From NCBI RefSeq assembly GCF_040195635.1, contig NZ_JBEFTX010000008.1, forward strand, positions 1 to 64,000: a DNA stretch of 64,000 bases, in the 5' to 3' direction. The notes under the pieces were generated by a model, which made no database searches, was not told the DNA's origin, and was given only the letters and a program-made list of their open reading frames with translations. Positions 9,211-18,595 of this stretch are shown piece after piece. Both the position numbers and the translations under genes were made by a program. Origin of the DNA: Thermasporomyces sp040195635 (GTDB taxonomy: Bacteria > Actinomycetota > Actinomycetes > Propionibacteriales > Actinopolymorphaceae). How positions within the stretch are numbered: position 1 is the stretch's first letter; each line of letters starts with the position of its first letter.

Positions 9211-10646
9211 ATGAGGGAGCATTCGATGCCAGCTGGCCGGTGGCCCGGTGGTGGGGCGATCGACGGGCCGCCGATCAACCGCCGTGTGCTGCTTGGCGCG
9301 GCAGGTGCTGGCGCGCTGGCGGCGCTGTCATCAGGGTCGAACCCGGCGCACGCGACGACAGGATTCGGCGGAACCGCTCAGGCGACCGTTGGTGCCGACA
9401 ACCTGCCGTTGATCGATGGCAACACGTTTCCGATCGGAATCTTCTGGCCGCCGCCACCGCTGGAGACGACGATCGAGCGCTATCAGGAGATTGCCGAAGC
9501 AGGCTTCACCTTCGTGATCAGCGGCAACTATCTGCTGGATCGCTACATCCTGAACCATGCCATGAAGTGGGCGGACGAGACTGGTCTTGCGTACCTTGTA
9601 GCCGACGACTGGCGTCTGCTCGACATGATGCATACGCATTCGATCACAGAGACTGGCGCCGGATTTCTCGAGATGTCGACCGCGGAGGCGCGGGCGGTGG
9701 TACAGCAGCTCATCGGATCCTTCCAAGCGCATCGCTCATTCGCCGGAATCAGCTTCTACGACGAACCCGATCCCCAGAAGTTCCAGACGATCGGCCGAGC
9801 TTTCGAGTTGTTTCGGAAGGTGAGTCCTGGACGGCTGCCCTACACCAACCTGCACGCTCGTACGTCCATCAACCGCGACAGCCTGCGATCGTTCATCGAG
9901 ATCGTCAGGCCATCGCTCATCTCATTCGACCACTATCCGCTATTCACGGACAGGATCGACCAGACCTGGTTTCAAAACTGGGCCAACGTGCGGGCGGCTG
10001 GTCTGGAACACAACCTGCCGATGTGGACCTACATCCTGTCGGTTCCCCACCTCGGCTATCGTGCCCCGACCAAGGCCGAGCTGCTCTGGCAGGTAAACGT
10101 CAGCCTGGCCTATGGCTGTAAGGGCATCCAGTACTTCACCTACTGGACTCCCGACCCAGCCCGTGGCGAGGGATATGCCGGCCGTGAGGGCGCAATGATC
10201 ACTCAAGACGGCCAGCGCACGGAGCGCTACGAAAGCGCGAAGGAAATCAACAACACCTGGCTGTCCAGAGTGGGCAGGCAGCTCAAACCACTGACGTCGG
10301 AGTCGGTCAGTGTCGCGAACCTGCTCGCCACTCCACCCGCTGGACTGCCCGCGTTTCAACCGGGCGAGATCGTCGAGGGCACACTTGGTATCCGGTCATT
10401 CTCGGTCGATTCACCGGGCAGGACACGTCCACCCGGTGGCTGCTGGTCGTCAACTACGCGCTCGACCGTGAAGCCCGGGCACGCCGCACCTTCGGGTCCG
10501 CCGTCGCCCGGGACGGAGTCCACGTGTTCAATACGGCTGCCCAGGCATACGAGACTGTCAGGACCCCCAGCAGACGACTTGACCTGGTGCTCGATTCAGG
10601 GGCGGCATCCTTGTTTCGGTTGACTTCCGATGTGACAGGCCGGTGA
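9211..10646 (+). pseudogene. GH-like paralogue 3, frameshifted near its C-terminus
   Basis: From ATG 9211 the frame encodes a Tat signal (NRRVLLGAAGAGALAAL) and the full barrel (FAGISFYDEPDP, SFDHYPL, MWTYILS, GCKGIQYFTYWTPDPA). After about residue 390 (near 10375-10400) homology jumps to the next frame, which reads VILGRF, RWLLVVNYALDRE and LDLVLDSGAASLFRL and stops at TGA 10644-10646. This fits a one-base deletion. The original stop overlaps the GTG of the following gene. If the unshifted frame is used, a 470-residue protein with a scrambled tail ends at 10623. The barrel could still be made, but its beta domain is lost. Confidence 0.72.
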
Positions 10647-11587
10647 GTGCGATGCCTGGGAGGCGGCCGGCGCCCCATCCCGTTATGCGAATCCTGCACG
10701 GCCAGGCACGGGTCGTCGCTACCGTGGTCATGACGGTTGCCGTTGTGACGTGCTTTCCTGTCTCGGCGGACGCGCGAGAGGAGAGCGGTACGCAGTATCC
10801 GCCGAGGCTTGGTATCGAACTATCGCCGAGGTGACTGGCGGCGGTCCCGGAACAGCCGTACGAGATATCCATTACCGTCTGGGGTCAGTCGCGGCACAGC
10901 ATCAGCGGCACGCTGTCAGCGGTCGGGCCTAGCGGCTGGGCCCTCGACCCGGCCCAACAGAGCTTCCGGCTGGACAGTGACGGCTTGCCAGTCTCCGCAA
11001 CGTACGGTGTGTCGGTCACGCCGCCGCGAGATGCAAACATCGGTGCCTACGAACTCACCTTCGTCGCCAGTGCTCGTGCCGGCCAGGGCGAACCCGTGTC
11101 GGCCAGCACGCTCGTCGCCCTGGCACCTCCGGCCAACTCTGCCGCGATGGCGCTCGATGCCGGCTGTGGGACGAGTCCGCTGTTCGACAGCTATCACCGA
11201 TTGACTCCCAACGATATGTGGGACGGCGTACGTACCTACGGCTGGATCGACACGCGACCACAGTGTCGTGACCGTGGTGGCCCTGATGCGTTGTTGCGTG
11301 ACTTCGTCGCAGCCACCAGACCGGCCACACTCCGGCTCGTTGTGCCACCAGGAGTCCACGACACGTATGCGTTGATCGGCGATCCGAGTTTTCTCGCCAA
11401 TCCGGTCACCATTTCCTCCGGTGATCAGGCCTTGGCCCGAACGGGGACGCCATTGCCTGCGGGTGACTTCGCCTGGCTGAAGTTCGAGATCGACGGTGGC
11501 GCCCATGGCCGTACGGTAGATCTCACCTTCAGCGGCGAGCCGGACATGTACTGGATCGTTGACGCGCTGGTCATGTCTGCCGGCTAG
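10643..11587 (+). pseudogene. Secreted galactose-binding-type protein, interrupted by in-frame TGA
   Basis: Paralogue of the 5072 protein. It begins at GTG 10643, overlapping the ancestral stop of the preceding gene, with a hydrophobic segment VVATVVMTVAVVTCF. The frame hits TGA at 10832-10834 and then continues without shift, reading YEISITVWGQSRHSISGTL, SFRLDSDGLPVSATYGVSV and the domain hallmark TYGWIDTRPQCRDRG with LLRDF. Alignment to the 5072 protein runs straight through the stop, so this is a nonsense change, not an intergenic gap. A remnant from ATG 10985 could encode the C-terminal 200 residues alone but lacks a signal peptide. Confidence 0.75.
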
Positions 11588-11635
11588 CCAGTGGACTCCC
11601 TCACGCAGATCGGCGGATTCCGGGGCGTCGTGGGC

Positions 11636-11661
11636 TGCGGCTTCCGAGTATTACAGCCGCA
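11636..11661 (+). terminator. Hairpin downstream of the GH-like cluster
   Basis: TGCGGCT and AGCCGCA form a perfect 7-bp stem around a 12-base loop, 48 bp after the last stop codon of the right-hand operon. There is no U-tract, as is common for actinobacterial terminators. Confidence 0.5.
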
Positions 11662-12030
11662 ATCAGAGGTCGTGGTTTCGTCGTCGGTGGTGGCAGAGCC
11701 GGGCGTAGGACCCACGACAGGACGCCGGTAGCGGGCGGGCTAGGGACCAGCCGCGGCCGGCGCGACCGCACGCGGAGGTGGCTACCTCGCGTTCAAGGCC
11801 GCGTCGCCCGCGGTCGGACGCCGTGCGATGACCGGTGCCGGCAGTCCGTCTGCGCCAGAACGCATGCCCGGCCGTGGTGCCCGGTGTGGAAGCGGAGCCG
11901 ACGACGTAGCCCGTGGATAAACGCGGATGCGGCGACTCATGGGTGCTGCGCGTCTTTACAGCACGTTGTCGGGGGCACTCCGCTTGTGGCGTGGTCAACG
12001 CCGGTTGCCCTATCGCCGGGGCGCGGCATC
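11662..12030. other. Intergenic, no gene seen
   Basis: Frames here lack family motifs and only mirror neighbouring genes. With the terminator upstream and the propeller gene converging, it looks like non-coding sequence. Confidence 0.4.
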
Positions 12031-13218
12031 CTACGGAGTGCACGAGCGTTCGATGAAGGGTTCGGCGCGTTCGCCGTCGGTGAACTGGCCCACCGCCCAC
12101 AGGCAGGTGCTGGCTGGGACCGCGGTGACGGCTGTCAGGCTGCTTCCGACGGTTCCCGGGTCGACGCCAGGAACGACGCTCCATGTAAGGCCGTCCCAGT
12201 GCGCGATGAGTGTGTCGGTGCCCTGCCCTCCGACGGCCCATACGTCGTCCGGTCCGCGAAGGGCCACGTCGGCGAAGGTCGCATCCATGCCGTCGAAGGT
12301 GGGTGTCGTGGAGACCTGCCAAGAGGAGCCATCCCAGCGCTGGGCGAGCGGCTCCAGGTGTGTAGGTCCATACGCGTAGCCGACGGCCCACGCCTCCGTG
12401 GCCGAATCGGCCGCCACGCTGCCGAGCAGGGCGCCGTCACGTCTGGTCGGGCTCGGTACGACGGTCCACGACGTGCCATCCCAGTGTTCGGTCAGCGTAC
12501 GCATCACCATGTCGCCCTCGTCGTAGTCACCGACCGCCCATAGATCGGCGGCCGACGATGCCGCGACGTCCAGCAGGTTGCTGCCGAGCCCGGTCGTACC
12601 GGGGTTGGGACTCTCGACCACGGACCAGCGATCGCCGTCCCAGTGCTGGACCAGCGTCTGCTCGGTGAACGGCCAGGCAGTCACGGATCCAACCGCCCAT
12701 GCATCCGTGGGCGACAACGCCGTGACGCCGACCAGCATGCTGTCGAGGGTGTTATCGCTCGGGCTCGGCACCACCTGCCAGCGCATGCCGTTCCAGTGCA
12801 TGAGCAAGGTGCGGTGTGTTCCGTCGGCGTCGACGTCGTAGCCGGCCGCCCATACGTCTGAGGACGAGGATCCCGCGACTGCGAATAGCCAGTTTTGCGC
12901 GCGACTTCGGTTGGGGCTCGGGATACGCGTCCACCGGGCGCCGTCCCAGTGCAGCGTGAGGGTGCGAACCCCCGTCCGGCCACGAACGTATCCGACCGCC
13001 CATGCATCCGATGGGCTGAAGGCCGTCACCTCGGTGAGATCCGCCTGCCCGCGCACCGACGGAATCGGGACCATCTCCCACGTCGATGCTTCCGCGGGTG
13101 CGGCCGACGGTGTCGTGCTGCCTGCCATCGCCGTGCGGCTGCCGGCTGCGGCAGTCGCTAATGCGAGCACCGCGACCGCGATCGCCGCGGCTTCTCTGAT
13201 CAGTCTGCCTGTCCTCAT
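12031..13218 (-). CDS. Secreted seven-repeat beta-propeller-like protein
   Basis: A 395-residue exported protein. ATG 13218 is preferred to an upstream ATG 11 codons earlier because GGAGGTGCTTC sits just before it. A signal peptide (AAAIAVAVLALATAAAG) is followed by seven imperfect repeats of about 46-52 residues. Each has the pattern W..VPSP...L..V...S..DAWAVG...HWDG, ending in a shortened seventh unit with a closing Cys. Such DVWAVG repeats are found in secreted actinobacterial proteins and predict a seven-bladed propeller. No catalytic residues are evident; a binding role outside the cell is likely. Confidence 0.78.
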   Translation of the reverse strand: MRTGRLIREAAAIAVAVLALATAAAGSRTAMAGSTTPSAAPAEASTWEMVPIPSVRGQADLTEVTAFSPSDAWAVGYVRGRTGVRTLTLHWDGARWTRIPSPNRSRAQNWLFAVAGSSSSDVWAAGYDVDADGTHRTLLMHWNGMRWQVVPSPSDNTLDSMLVGVTALSPTDAWAVGSVTAWPFTEQTLVQHWDGDRWSVVESPNPGTTGLGSNLLDVAASSAADLWAVGDYDEGDMVMRTLTEHWDGTSWTVVPSPTRRDGALLGSVAADSATEAWAVGYAYGPTHLEPLAQRWDGSSWQVSTTPTFDGMDATFADVALRGPDDVWAVGGQGTDTLIAHWDGLTWSVVPGVDPGTVGSSLTAVTAVPASTCLWAVGQFTDGERAEPFIERSCTP

Positions 13219-13438
13219 GAAGCACCTCCGCTGAGGATTCTCACTCGCCAAAGATCGAAAGGTTCATGGAAGAGATGCCCACAGCTGTGGTGGAGTTGCT
13301 CCGCTGAGAAAACTCTCGCCACGTTCTCGCCCAGCTGAAGAATTGGAGCGGCCAAGGCAACCCAGGGGACGTTCAGTGCATCCTCAAAGCAAGGGGTCCA
13401 CGCCACCATCCCGGACCCACCAACGAGGGGAGAATTTC

Positions 13439-14203
13439 ATGGGTGTGCGCTTTCAAGCCATGACCACAGCATTGGCGACCTCTACCGTTGTGGCCGTGAC
13501 CACCGCTGTCGTCGGCGCGACAACTGCTGGACCAGCTGCCGCTGCCGAACCAGCCCTGACCCGCAGCTCCACCATCAGTGGGGTCGGTGCGCCAGCTGTC
13601 GCCGCGCCTACGGACGCTCTCACCGAACTACGACGTGCTCGCGCGGCGATGCTCGTCACCGACGACGCGCCCTATGCCGGCACCATTCCATGGCGGATCC
13701 CGCGTCCTGACCGCATCCAGGTCGTTGGAGATCCCTGGGACGAGGTCAGTCACCCCTGCCGGGAAGCGACGTACGCCCAGCTCAGCGGTGAAGCCTTCCG
13801 CAACCGCATTCTCGTATCGGATACAGCCACCAGCTATGACGCCTCCGTCGAAGAAGACGTCCTGCTGTTCCCTGACGCGGCGACGGCCGCCAGCGCCTAC
13901 GATCAGCTCGCCACCGAGTTGACGACCTGTCAAGAGCGGCATGCTGAGACAGGCGCCGACCTCCCCGTCACGTACGTGGGCGACGTCGCCGACCCTACCG
14001 GCGGCCGGGGCACGGTGTGGAACGCCGATTTCGCCACGAGCGACCCCGAGTTCCTCGAGGACATGACGGCAGCAGTCGTTCAGCACGGGCGCGCGATCGC
14101 GGTCATCAGCGTCAACCGTTACGGCACGTTGGCGACCTACGACCCAGCCGCGGCCCTGCCGACGGCACAAGCCGCCCTCACCCGGCTCAGCTACTTCGAC
14201 TGA
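13439..14203 (+). CDS. Secreted sensor-domain-like protein of unknown function
   Basis: 254 residues from ATG 13439, which follows GAGGGGAGAATTTC. An N-terminal signal peptide (hydrophobic residues about 8-38, ending near AAAAEPA) precedes a domain with CREATYAQLSGEAF, VLLFPDAATAASAYDQLA and a second Cys (LTTCQE). This layout resembles the extracellular PknH-like sensor fold of actinobacterial secreted proteins, where two cysteines pair. The gene is divergent from the propeller gene with 220 bp between them. The function is not established; the sensor resemblance is by eye. Confidence 0.6.
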   Translation: MGVRFQAMTTALATSTVVAVTTAVVGATTAGPAAAAEPALTRSSTISGVGAPAVAAPTDALTELRRARAAMLVTDDAPYAGTIPWRIPRPDRIQVVGDPWDEVSHPCREATYAQLSGEAFRNRILVSDTATSYDASVEEDVLLFPDAATAASAYDQLATELTTCQERHAETGADLPVTYVGDVADPTGGRGTVWNADFATSDPEFLEDMTAAVVQHGRAIAVISVNRYGTLATYDPAAALPTAQAALTRLSYFD

Positions 14204-14329
14204 GCACGTGGGGAGATGCCCAGATGCAGGCGCCTTCCTGGCCGGCCAAGATGCCGCCGCACATGTGGGGCCTCACGATGCACGACGTGGCCGCAACGTT
14301 GTCGGGGCGTCTAGCCACCTCCGCTGAAG

Positions 14330-14695
14330 GTGGGGGAGGGCTGGAAGTTGGTGATGCTGCCGTGGGCAGACTTCCCAGCCCACGTCGACTACCACCCCGG
14401 TAACGTGCTGGTCGGCGAGGATGGCACGCTGACCGGGATAGTGGACTGGATCGGCGCTGCACGCGGAGACGCACGGTTCGCGATCGTGGTCATGCGCTTC
14501 GCCGGCCCGCCAGACCGGTTGCAGGACGATGTCGCACGCCATATCGACCAAGCCCTCGATGAGCAGCTCACATCGGACGAACTGCGGCCCTACTGGGCCG
14601 TGCTGTCGCTGCGGCTGGTGGACTGGTCGATCCGACATTTCCCCGACCCGCTCACCGAACGCTGGCTCGACTTCGTCGAAACCCGGATCGACTAG
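14330..14695 (+). pseudogene. Aminoglycoside phosphotransferase-like C-terminal fragment
   Basis: About 120 residues carry the APH catalytic core: HVDYHPGNVLV (catalytic loop HxDxxxxN) and GIVDWIGAARGDARFAIV (metal-binding Asp loop), with the usual C-terminal helices and a proper TAG stop at 14693-14695. The N-terminal lobe with the nucleotide-binding Lys is missing, and the sequence before 14335 shows no homology in any frame. It is best read as the 3' remnant of a kinase gene for an antibiotic or small molecule. Confidence 0.72.
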
Positions 14696-15218
14696 CAGAA
14701 TCCGAAAAGCGACCGCTAGGGAACGCCAACCGTCGATCCCTGCGCGAGCACGACGGCGACAATGCGGATGTCCGCAAGGGAACGACAACCGGACACGCCG
14801 GCCGGACAGGCGCGGGAGGACTGCGGTCGCGGCCGGCACGTCTCAGATAGGTGGTCCGGTGACAATCTCACTTCTCGAGGGGCGGATTCCAGCGGTCGAT
14901 GCAACGCTTGTGTTTGCCTGTTGGGTGCTGAGCTTACTGTGCGGCGGTTGCTCCTGCGCTGTGCTCGGGCGGCAGGGTTGGTCAGGGCACCTGGTGACTA
15001 CCGTGTTGTTCGATAGGGCCCTGAGCGGGCGGTTGGTCCTGCCAGCAGCAGCTACTTGCGCTGCGCAATCTGGAGCGCGGGTTTCTCCGGTCGAGCGCTC
15101 CGGGTTGGCCGTCGAATGGGGCGCGACGTCCGGCCGTGAGACCACCCAACCGCCAAGCTCGAACGCGCGACGCGGAAGTCAGGTGCCACCGGCCATCGCT
15201 TGGTGCTATCAAGTGGGC
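14696..15218. other. Intergenic, no convincing gene
   Basis: An open frame crosses this stretch but is a mix of hydrophobic and Ser/Arg-rich segments without motifs, signal peptide logic or ribosome site. It is probably debris between two gene fragments. Confidence 0.35.
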
Positions 15219-15315
15219 ATGCTGAGGTTCGGAGACGTCACGTTCGTGACCCGCGATCCCGAGCGTCTGGCGGACATCTGGTCGACCGTGCATGGCCTGC
15301 CAGAGCTCAAGTCGT
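15219..15315 (+). pseudogene. VOC (glyoxalase-fold) gene fragment, 5' end only
   Basis: ATG 15219 begins MLRFGDVTFVTRDPERLADI, a typical start of a VOC/glyoxalase-family protein (beta strand followed by DPERLA helix). Similarity ends after about 30 residues near 15310, and the frame continues as low-similarity sequence overlapping the next gene. Confidence 0.5.
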
Positions 15316-15444
15316 CGCCTCGAGGAAATCCTGCGTGCCCACGCGGGGGAGCGCTTCTCCCGCGTCTGCCATTTGACGCAGGCAGGCCCGTGCAACGTCC
15401 GCGGTCGACACGGGCCTCACCGCGCTTCCTCTGCGGGCCGGCCA

Positions 15445-16212
15445 GTGACAATCAATGACGCTGAACTCGAACGCCGGCTTGCCGAGGTTGGTGAACCGGC
15501 CAAGTCGGCATCGGTGCGGCTGGCCCGCGGTATCGGTGATCTCCTCGGCGACAACCTCGTTGCGATGTGGCTCTACGGGGGCCAGCTGGCTCCTGGCGGG
15601 TCGCCGGGCGACGTCGACCTGCATGTCGTCGTCCGGCGTGCCCCGGACAGTCACGAGCTCGAGCGAGTCAACAAATTGCACAGCACCATCTGCTCTGACC
15701 TCGCCATTTCGCAGCTCGACGCCTGGTACGTCCTGCTTGACGAGGCCCGCTCCTCCCGGCGACCTCGGGACCTGAACTGGCCAGCCGAGGAGCGCGATGA
15801 GAACTGGGCGATCAAACGTGCGCAATGGTTCGCCGGTGCCTACGTCCTGGTTCATGGTCTGCCACCGGAGCAGGTCGTTCCTCGCCCGGACCGGGCTGAG
15901 ATCGAGGCGGAGCTGGTCGCCCAACTCACTGACGCCATCGCCATTGATGACCATCGCCATCCGGCCGGGCTGACGCTGCGGCTCTGCCGGGTTCTCCTCA
16001 GCCTCACCACCCAGAACGTTGTTCACTTCAAGCTCGACGCCGCTGCCTGGGCACTCGACAAGCTCTCGCCCGAATCGCGGGCACATGTCGCTGCGGCCGT
16101 ACGGGTCTACCGCTGCGTCCCGGCGCCCGGTGATCGGTCCCTCATTGCCGAACGGGTGTCGGCCTTCTGTCGGGAGATCTGCTCACTGGTCGAGAGTCTG
16201 CCCGGGCGTTGA
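15445..16212 (+). CDS. Nucleotidyltransferase, aminoglycoside adenylyltransferase-like
   Basis: 255 residues from GTG 15445. MWLYGGQLAPGGSPGDVDLH near residue 35 is the nucleotidyltransferase signature, with the Asp pair binding Mg-ATP. The first Gly-Ser is changed to GG relative to most ANT enzymes. The helical C-terminal half, with residues such as QWFAGAYVLVHGLPPEQV and LRLCRVLL, resembles the DUF4111/ANT(3'')-like adenylylation domain. The start is uncertain: an ATG at 15292 in frame would add 51 residues overlapping the VOC fragment. It may modify an aminoglycoside or another hydroxylated substrate. Confidence 0.68.
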   Translation: MTINDAELERRLAEVGEPAKSASVRLARGIGDLLGDNLVAMWLYGGQLAPGGSPGDVDLHVVVRRAPDSHELERVNKLHSTICSDLAISQLDAWYVLLDEARSSRRPRDLNWPAEERDENWAIKRAQWFAGAYVLVHGLPPEQVVPRPDRAEIEAELVAQLTDAIAIDDHRHPAGLTLRLCRVLLSLTTQNVVHFKLDAAAWALDKLSPESRAHVAAAVRVYRCVPAPGDRSLIAERVSAFCREICSLVESLPGR

Positions 16213-16341
16213 GCTTCAAACTGGGCACCCTGACTCCGCGCCCATGGCCGGCGGCGACCCGACCGACGGCTACGTGTGCGCTCCAAGCGGCGGCGTCTTC
16301 TTCGCAATTGTGCTGGCGCTGCGGATGGCTTGGCGAGCTCG

Positions 16342-18120
16342 TCAGGTGGCCGAGCCGGTCACCGCTGCGGCCGGGATGTTCGGTTGCGGGCTGCGCATTT
16401 CGGTCCGGAAACGAGCCTGAGGGGTGTCGTAGTCCAGGCCCTTGCGGGGTCGGCAGTTCAGTTCGCGCATCACGGTAGCGACGTGGGTGTCGGGGTGCAC
16501 GGATAGGTCGGTCCCCTTCGGGAAGTACTGGCGGAGCAGGCCGTTGAAGTTCTCGTTCGCGCCGCGTTGCCAGGGGCTGGCTCGCTCGGCGAAGTAGATG
16601 TCGATGCCGGTGGCGGCGGCAAGGTCACGGTGTCGGGCCATCTCCACGCCCTGGTCCCAGGTCAGGGTTCGCTTCATGTGCGCCGGCAGTGGCGCGAACG
16701 CGCTGATGGCGGCGGCGTTGACCGTCTCAGCGGTGTGATCGTCCGGCAGGTTCACCACGATCCCGTACTGGGTTTTGCGTTCCCGCAGCGTCATCATCGC
16801 CGAGCCAGATCTGACGCCAAGGATGAGGCACCTTCCCAATGCCCTGCCTGCTGCTTGGTTTCGACCTCGGCCGGCCGTTGGTCGATCATCGTCATGTCGC
16901 GCACCGCCGCACCATGTCCGGACCGGGTCAGCCAGCGGGACTTGCGGATTCGCCTGCCGGTGCGAAGCTTGCGGCAGTAGCGCTTGTGCAGGCCCTTCCC
17001 GCCAGGGACGAGCAGCGCCCGGTAAATCGTTTCCGGACACAGCCACATGGGCCTGTCGTCGGGGTAGGTGCTGCGCAGCCAGCCGCTGATCTCGTCCGGT
17101 GACCAGCAGCGGTTCAGCTTGCGTTGCACCAGCTTCCGCAGCGCCGGGTTGACGGCCAGCCTGGCTCGCGGGGTCGGCGACGCTGTACTCGTGCGGCGTG
17201 GTCGGCGGTCTGGGGCAGGTAGCGGCCTTGTTCGTCACGGTGCCGATCGAGTTCGCGTTTGATCGTCGACGGGCTGCGGCCCAGCTCGGTGGCGATCTTC
17301 CGCTTCGAACAGCCCAGCCGCAACAAGTCCGCGATCTGCAGCCGCTCGCGCAGTGACAGGTAACGCCCCGACGGTGCGGCTGAGAGGGGCGGCGCAGACG
17401 CCTGCTGACGATGACGGGCACGGATCTGCACACCTGTACGTCGGCTCACGCCAAGGATCTTGCAGGCTGCGGTGTTCGTCAGCCCGAAACGCATCAGTTG
17501 TCAGTACCGCGTGTCGCGCAGTGCAACATCGCTACGCGGTCGCCGCGCTTGCAGCAGTAGCTCGACGTGACGTGCAGAGGTGCGCACCGCGCGACGCTCC
17601 GCTGCCGCCCGCGCGGCCCGGGCAGTCTTCTCGGCCTCCCGGCGTTCGGCCTCCCAAGCTGCTGCCCGACCTAGCGGGACCCGCAGCCGGGCCGCGGCCG
17701 CGCGAACTGACAGGCCCTGTTCGCGCATCTGCAAGAACTGTCGTCGCCACCACCGGTATGCAGTCGCCCGCGACACACCGGCAGCCCGCCGTGCCACCTC
17801 CAGCGCGCCCCGGCGAAGAAGCTTGTCCAGAACGCACCCTCGACACCTTCGGCGACAGCGAGATGGTGTCGTGGATCAACCCTGCGGGTGACTCGCTGCT
17901 GCTCCCAACGGTCCACCAGCGACGAGAAGTAGCCCAACGACGACTGCGCCTCAGCGGTGCTCACACCCTGCTCGCGTAGGGTCATGAACGCCTCCCGAAG
18001 CCACCGGTAGGCCGTCTCCGTGCCCACCCCGGCAGCACGGGCGGACGGTTTGAGACCGCGCCCCTCCTTCACCGAATCCAGAAACCGAACACCAGCAGCC
18101 GAATCCAATCCCAGGTACAT
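16342..18120 (-). mobile_element. Decayed IS30-family transposase
   Basis: Pieces of one long actinobacterial IS30 transposase run from ATG 18120 (MYLGLDSAAGVRFLDS) to TGA 16342-16344. N-terminal helix-turn-helix repeats (TAYRWLREAF, TAYRWWRRQF, TAACKILGVSRRTG) are followed by SPDEISGWLR and the integrase core (TQYGIVVNLPDDH, TLTWDQGVEMARH, ASPWQRGANENFNGLLRQYF). Lesions are a frameshift near 17815, TGG to TGA at 17501-17503, a frameshift near 17160 and a one-base deletion near 16838. The last hits the first catalytic Asp codon of HWEGD. The element is dead. Terminal inverted repeats were not recognised. Confidence 0.85.
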
Positions 18121-18324
18121 CGCCCACCGCCTTCGAAGAAGGCGTTGCGTCGACCGATAGAATTTGGGGAGGGCTAACCGTACGCTGCCGATCATGCCGC
18201 GCTGCGCCAGGATGGCCGGAACGCTGGACGTTGCCTCTTTAGTAGAGGGCCGCAGGCGGCCGTCGCGTGGTGCGGGTTGTGGTGCGAACTGCGGTCACGC
18301 GATGCACGTGGAGTCGAATCCGGA

Positions 18325-18423
18325 GGGGCGGCACGACTGCAAAGTCGCAGGTAGAACGCCTGGGACAGCTCGGCGAGCGTTCTCACAATCCCTGGGTCGC
18401 GGGTTCGAGTCCCGCCCGCCCTA
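18325..18423 (+). other. tRNA-like element with a convincing 3' T-arm
   Basis: GCGGG-TTCGAGT-CCCGC at 18399-18415 is a perfect T-arm, followed by CCGCCCTACC. GGGGCGG at 18325-18331 can pair with CCGCCCT (18416-18422), giving an acceptor-like stem 99 nt across, too long for a normal tRNA. Internal hairpins CGAC/GTCG, CAGG/CCTG and GCTC/GAGC exist, but no anticodon loop fits the consensus. It may be a tRNA pseudogene or the attachment-site copy of a tRNA 3' end left by an integrated element; the dead IS30 lies just upstream. Confidence 0.45.
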
Positions 18424-18595
18424 CCCCTCTGACCTGGCGCGCGGCGTTGTAGCCGAGTGCCGGAACCGGGCGCGGTCCTTGGTGTACTCGATCCGGTTGG
18501 CCGAGGACTCCCGGCTGTCCGTGCGGCGATTCACGCCTTTGACCCTGGCAGGTTTGCGATTGAATAGCCGGAGTTCTTCCGGCAACAATTGCGGC

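Noticed and set aside
14529..15458. 309-residue frame across the debris region
   Set aside because: It overlaps three fragments and has no consistent composition; only its VOC-like 15219-15315 part was kept.
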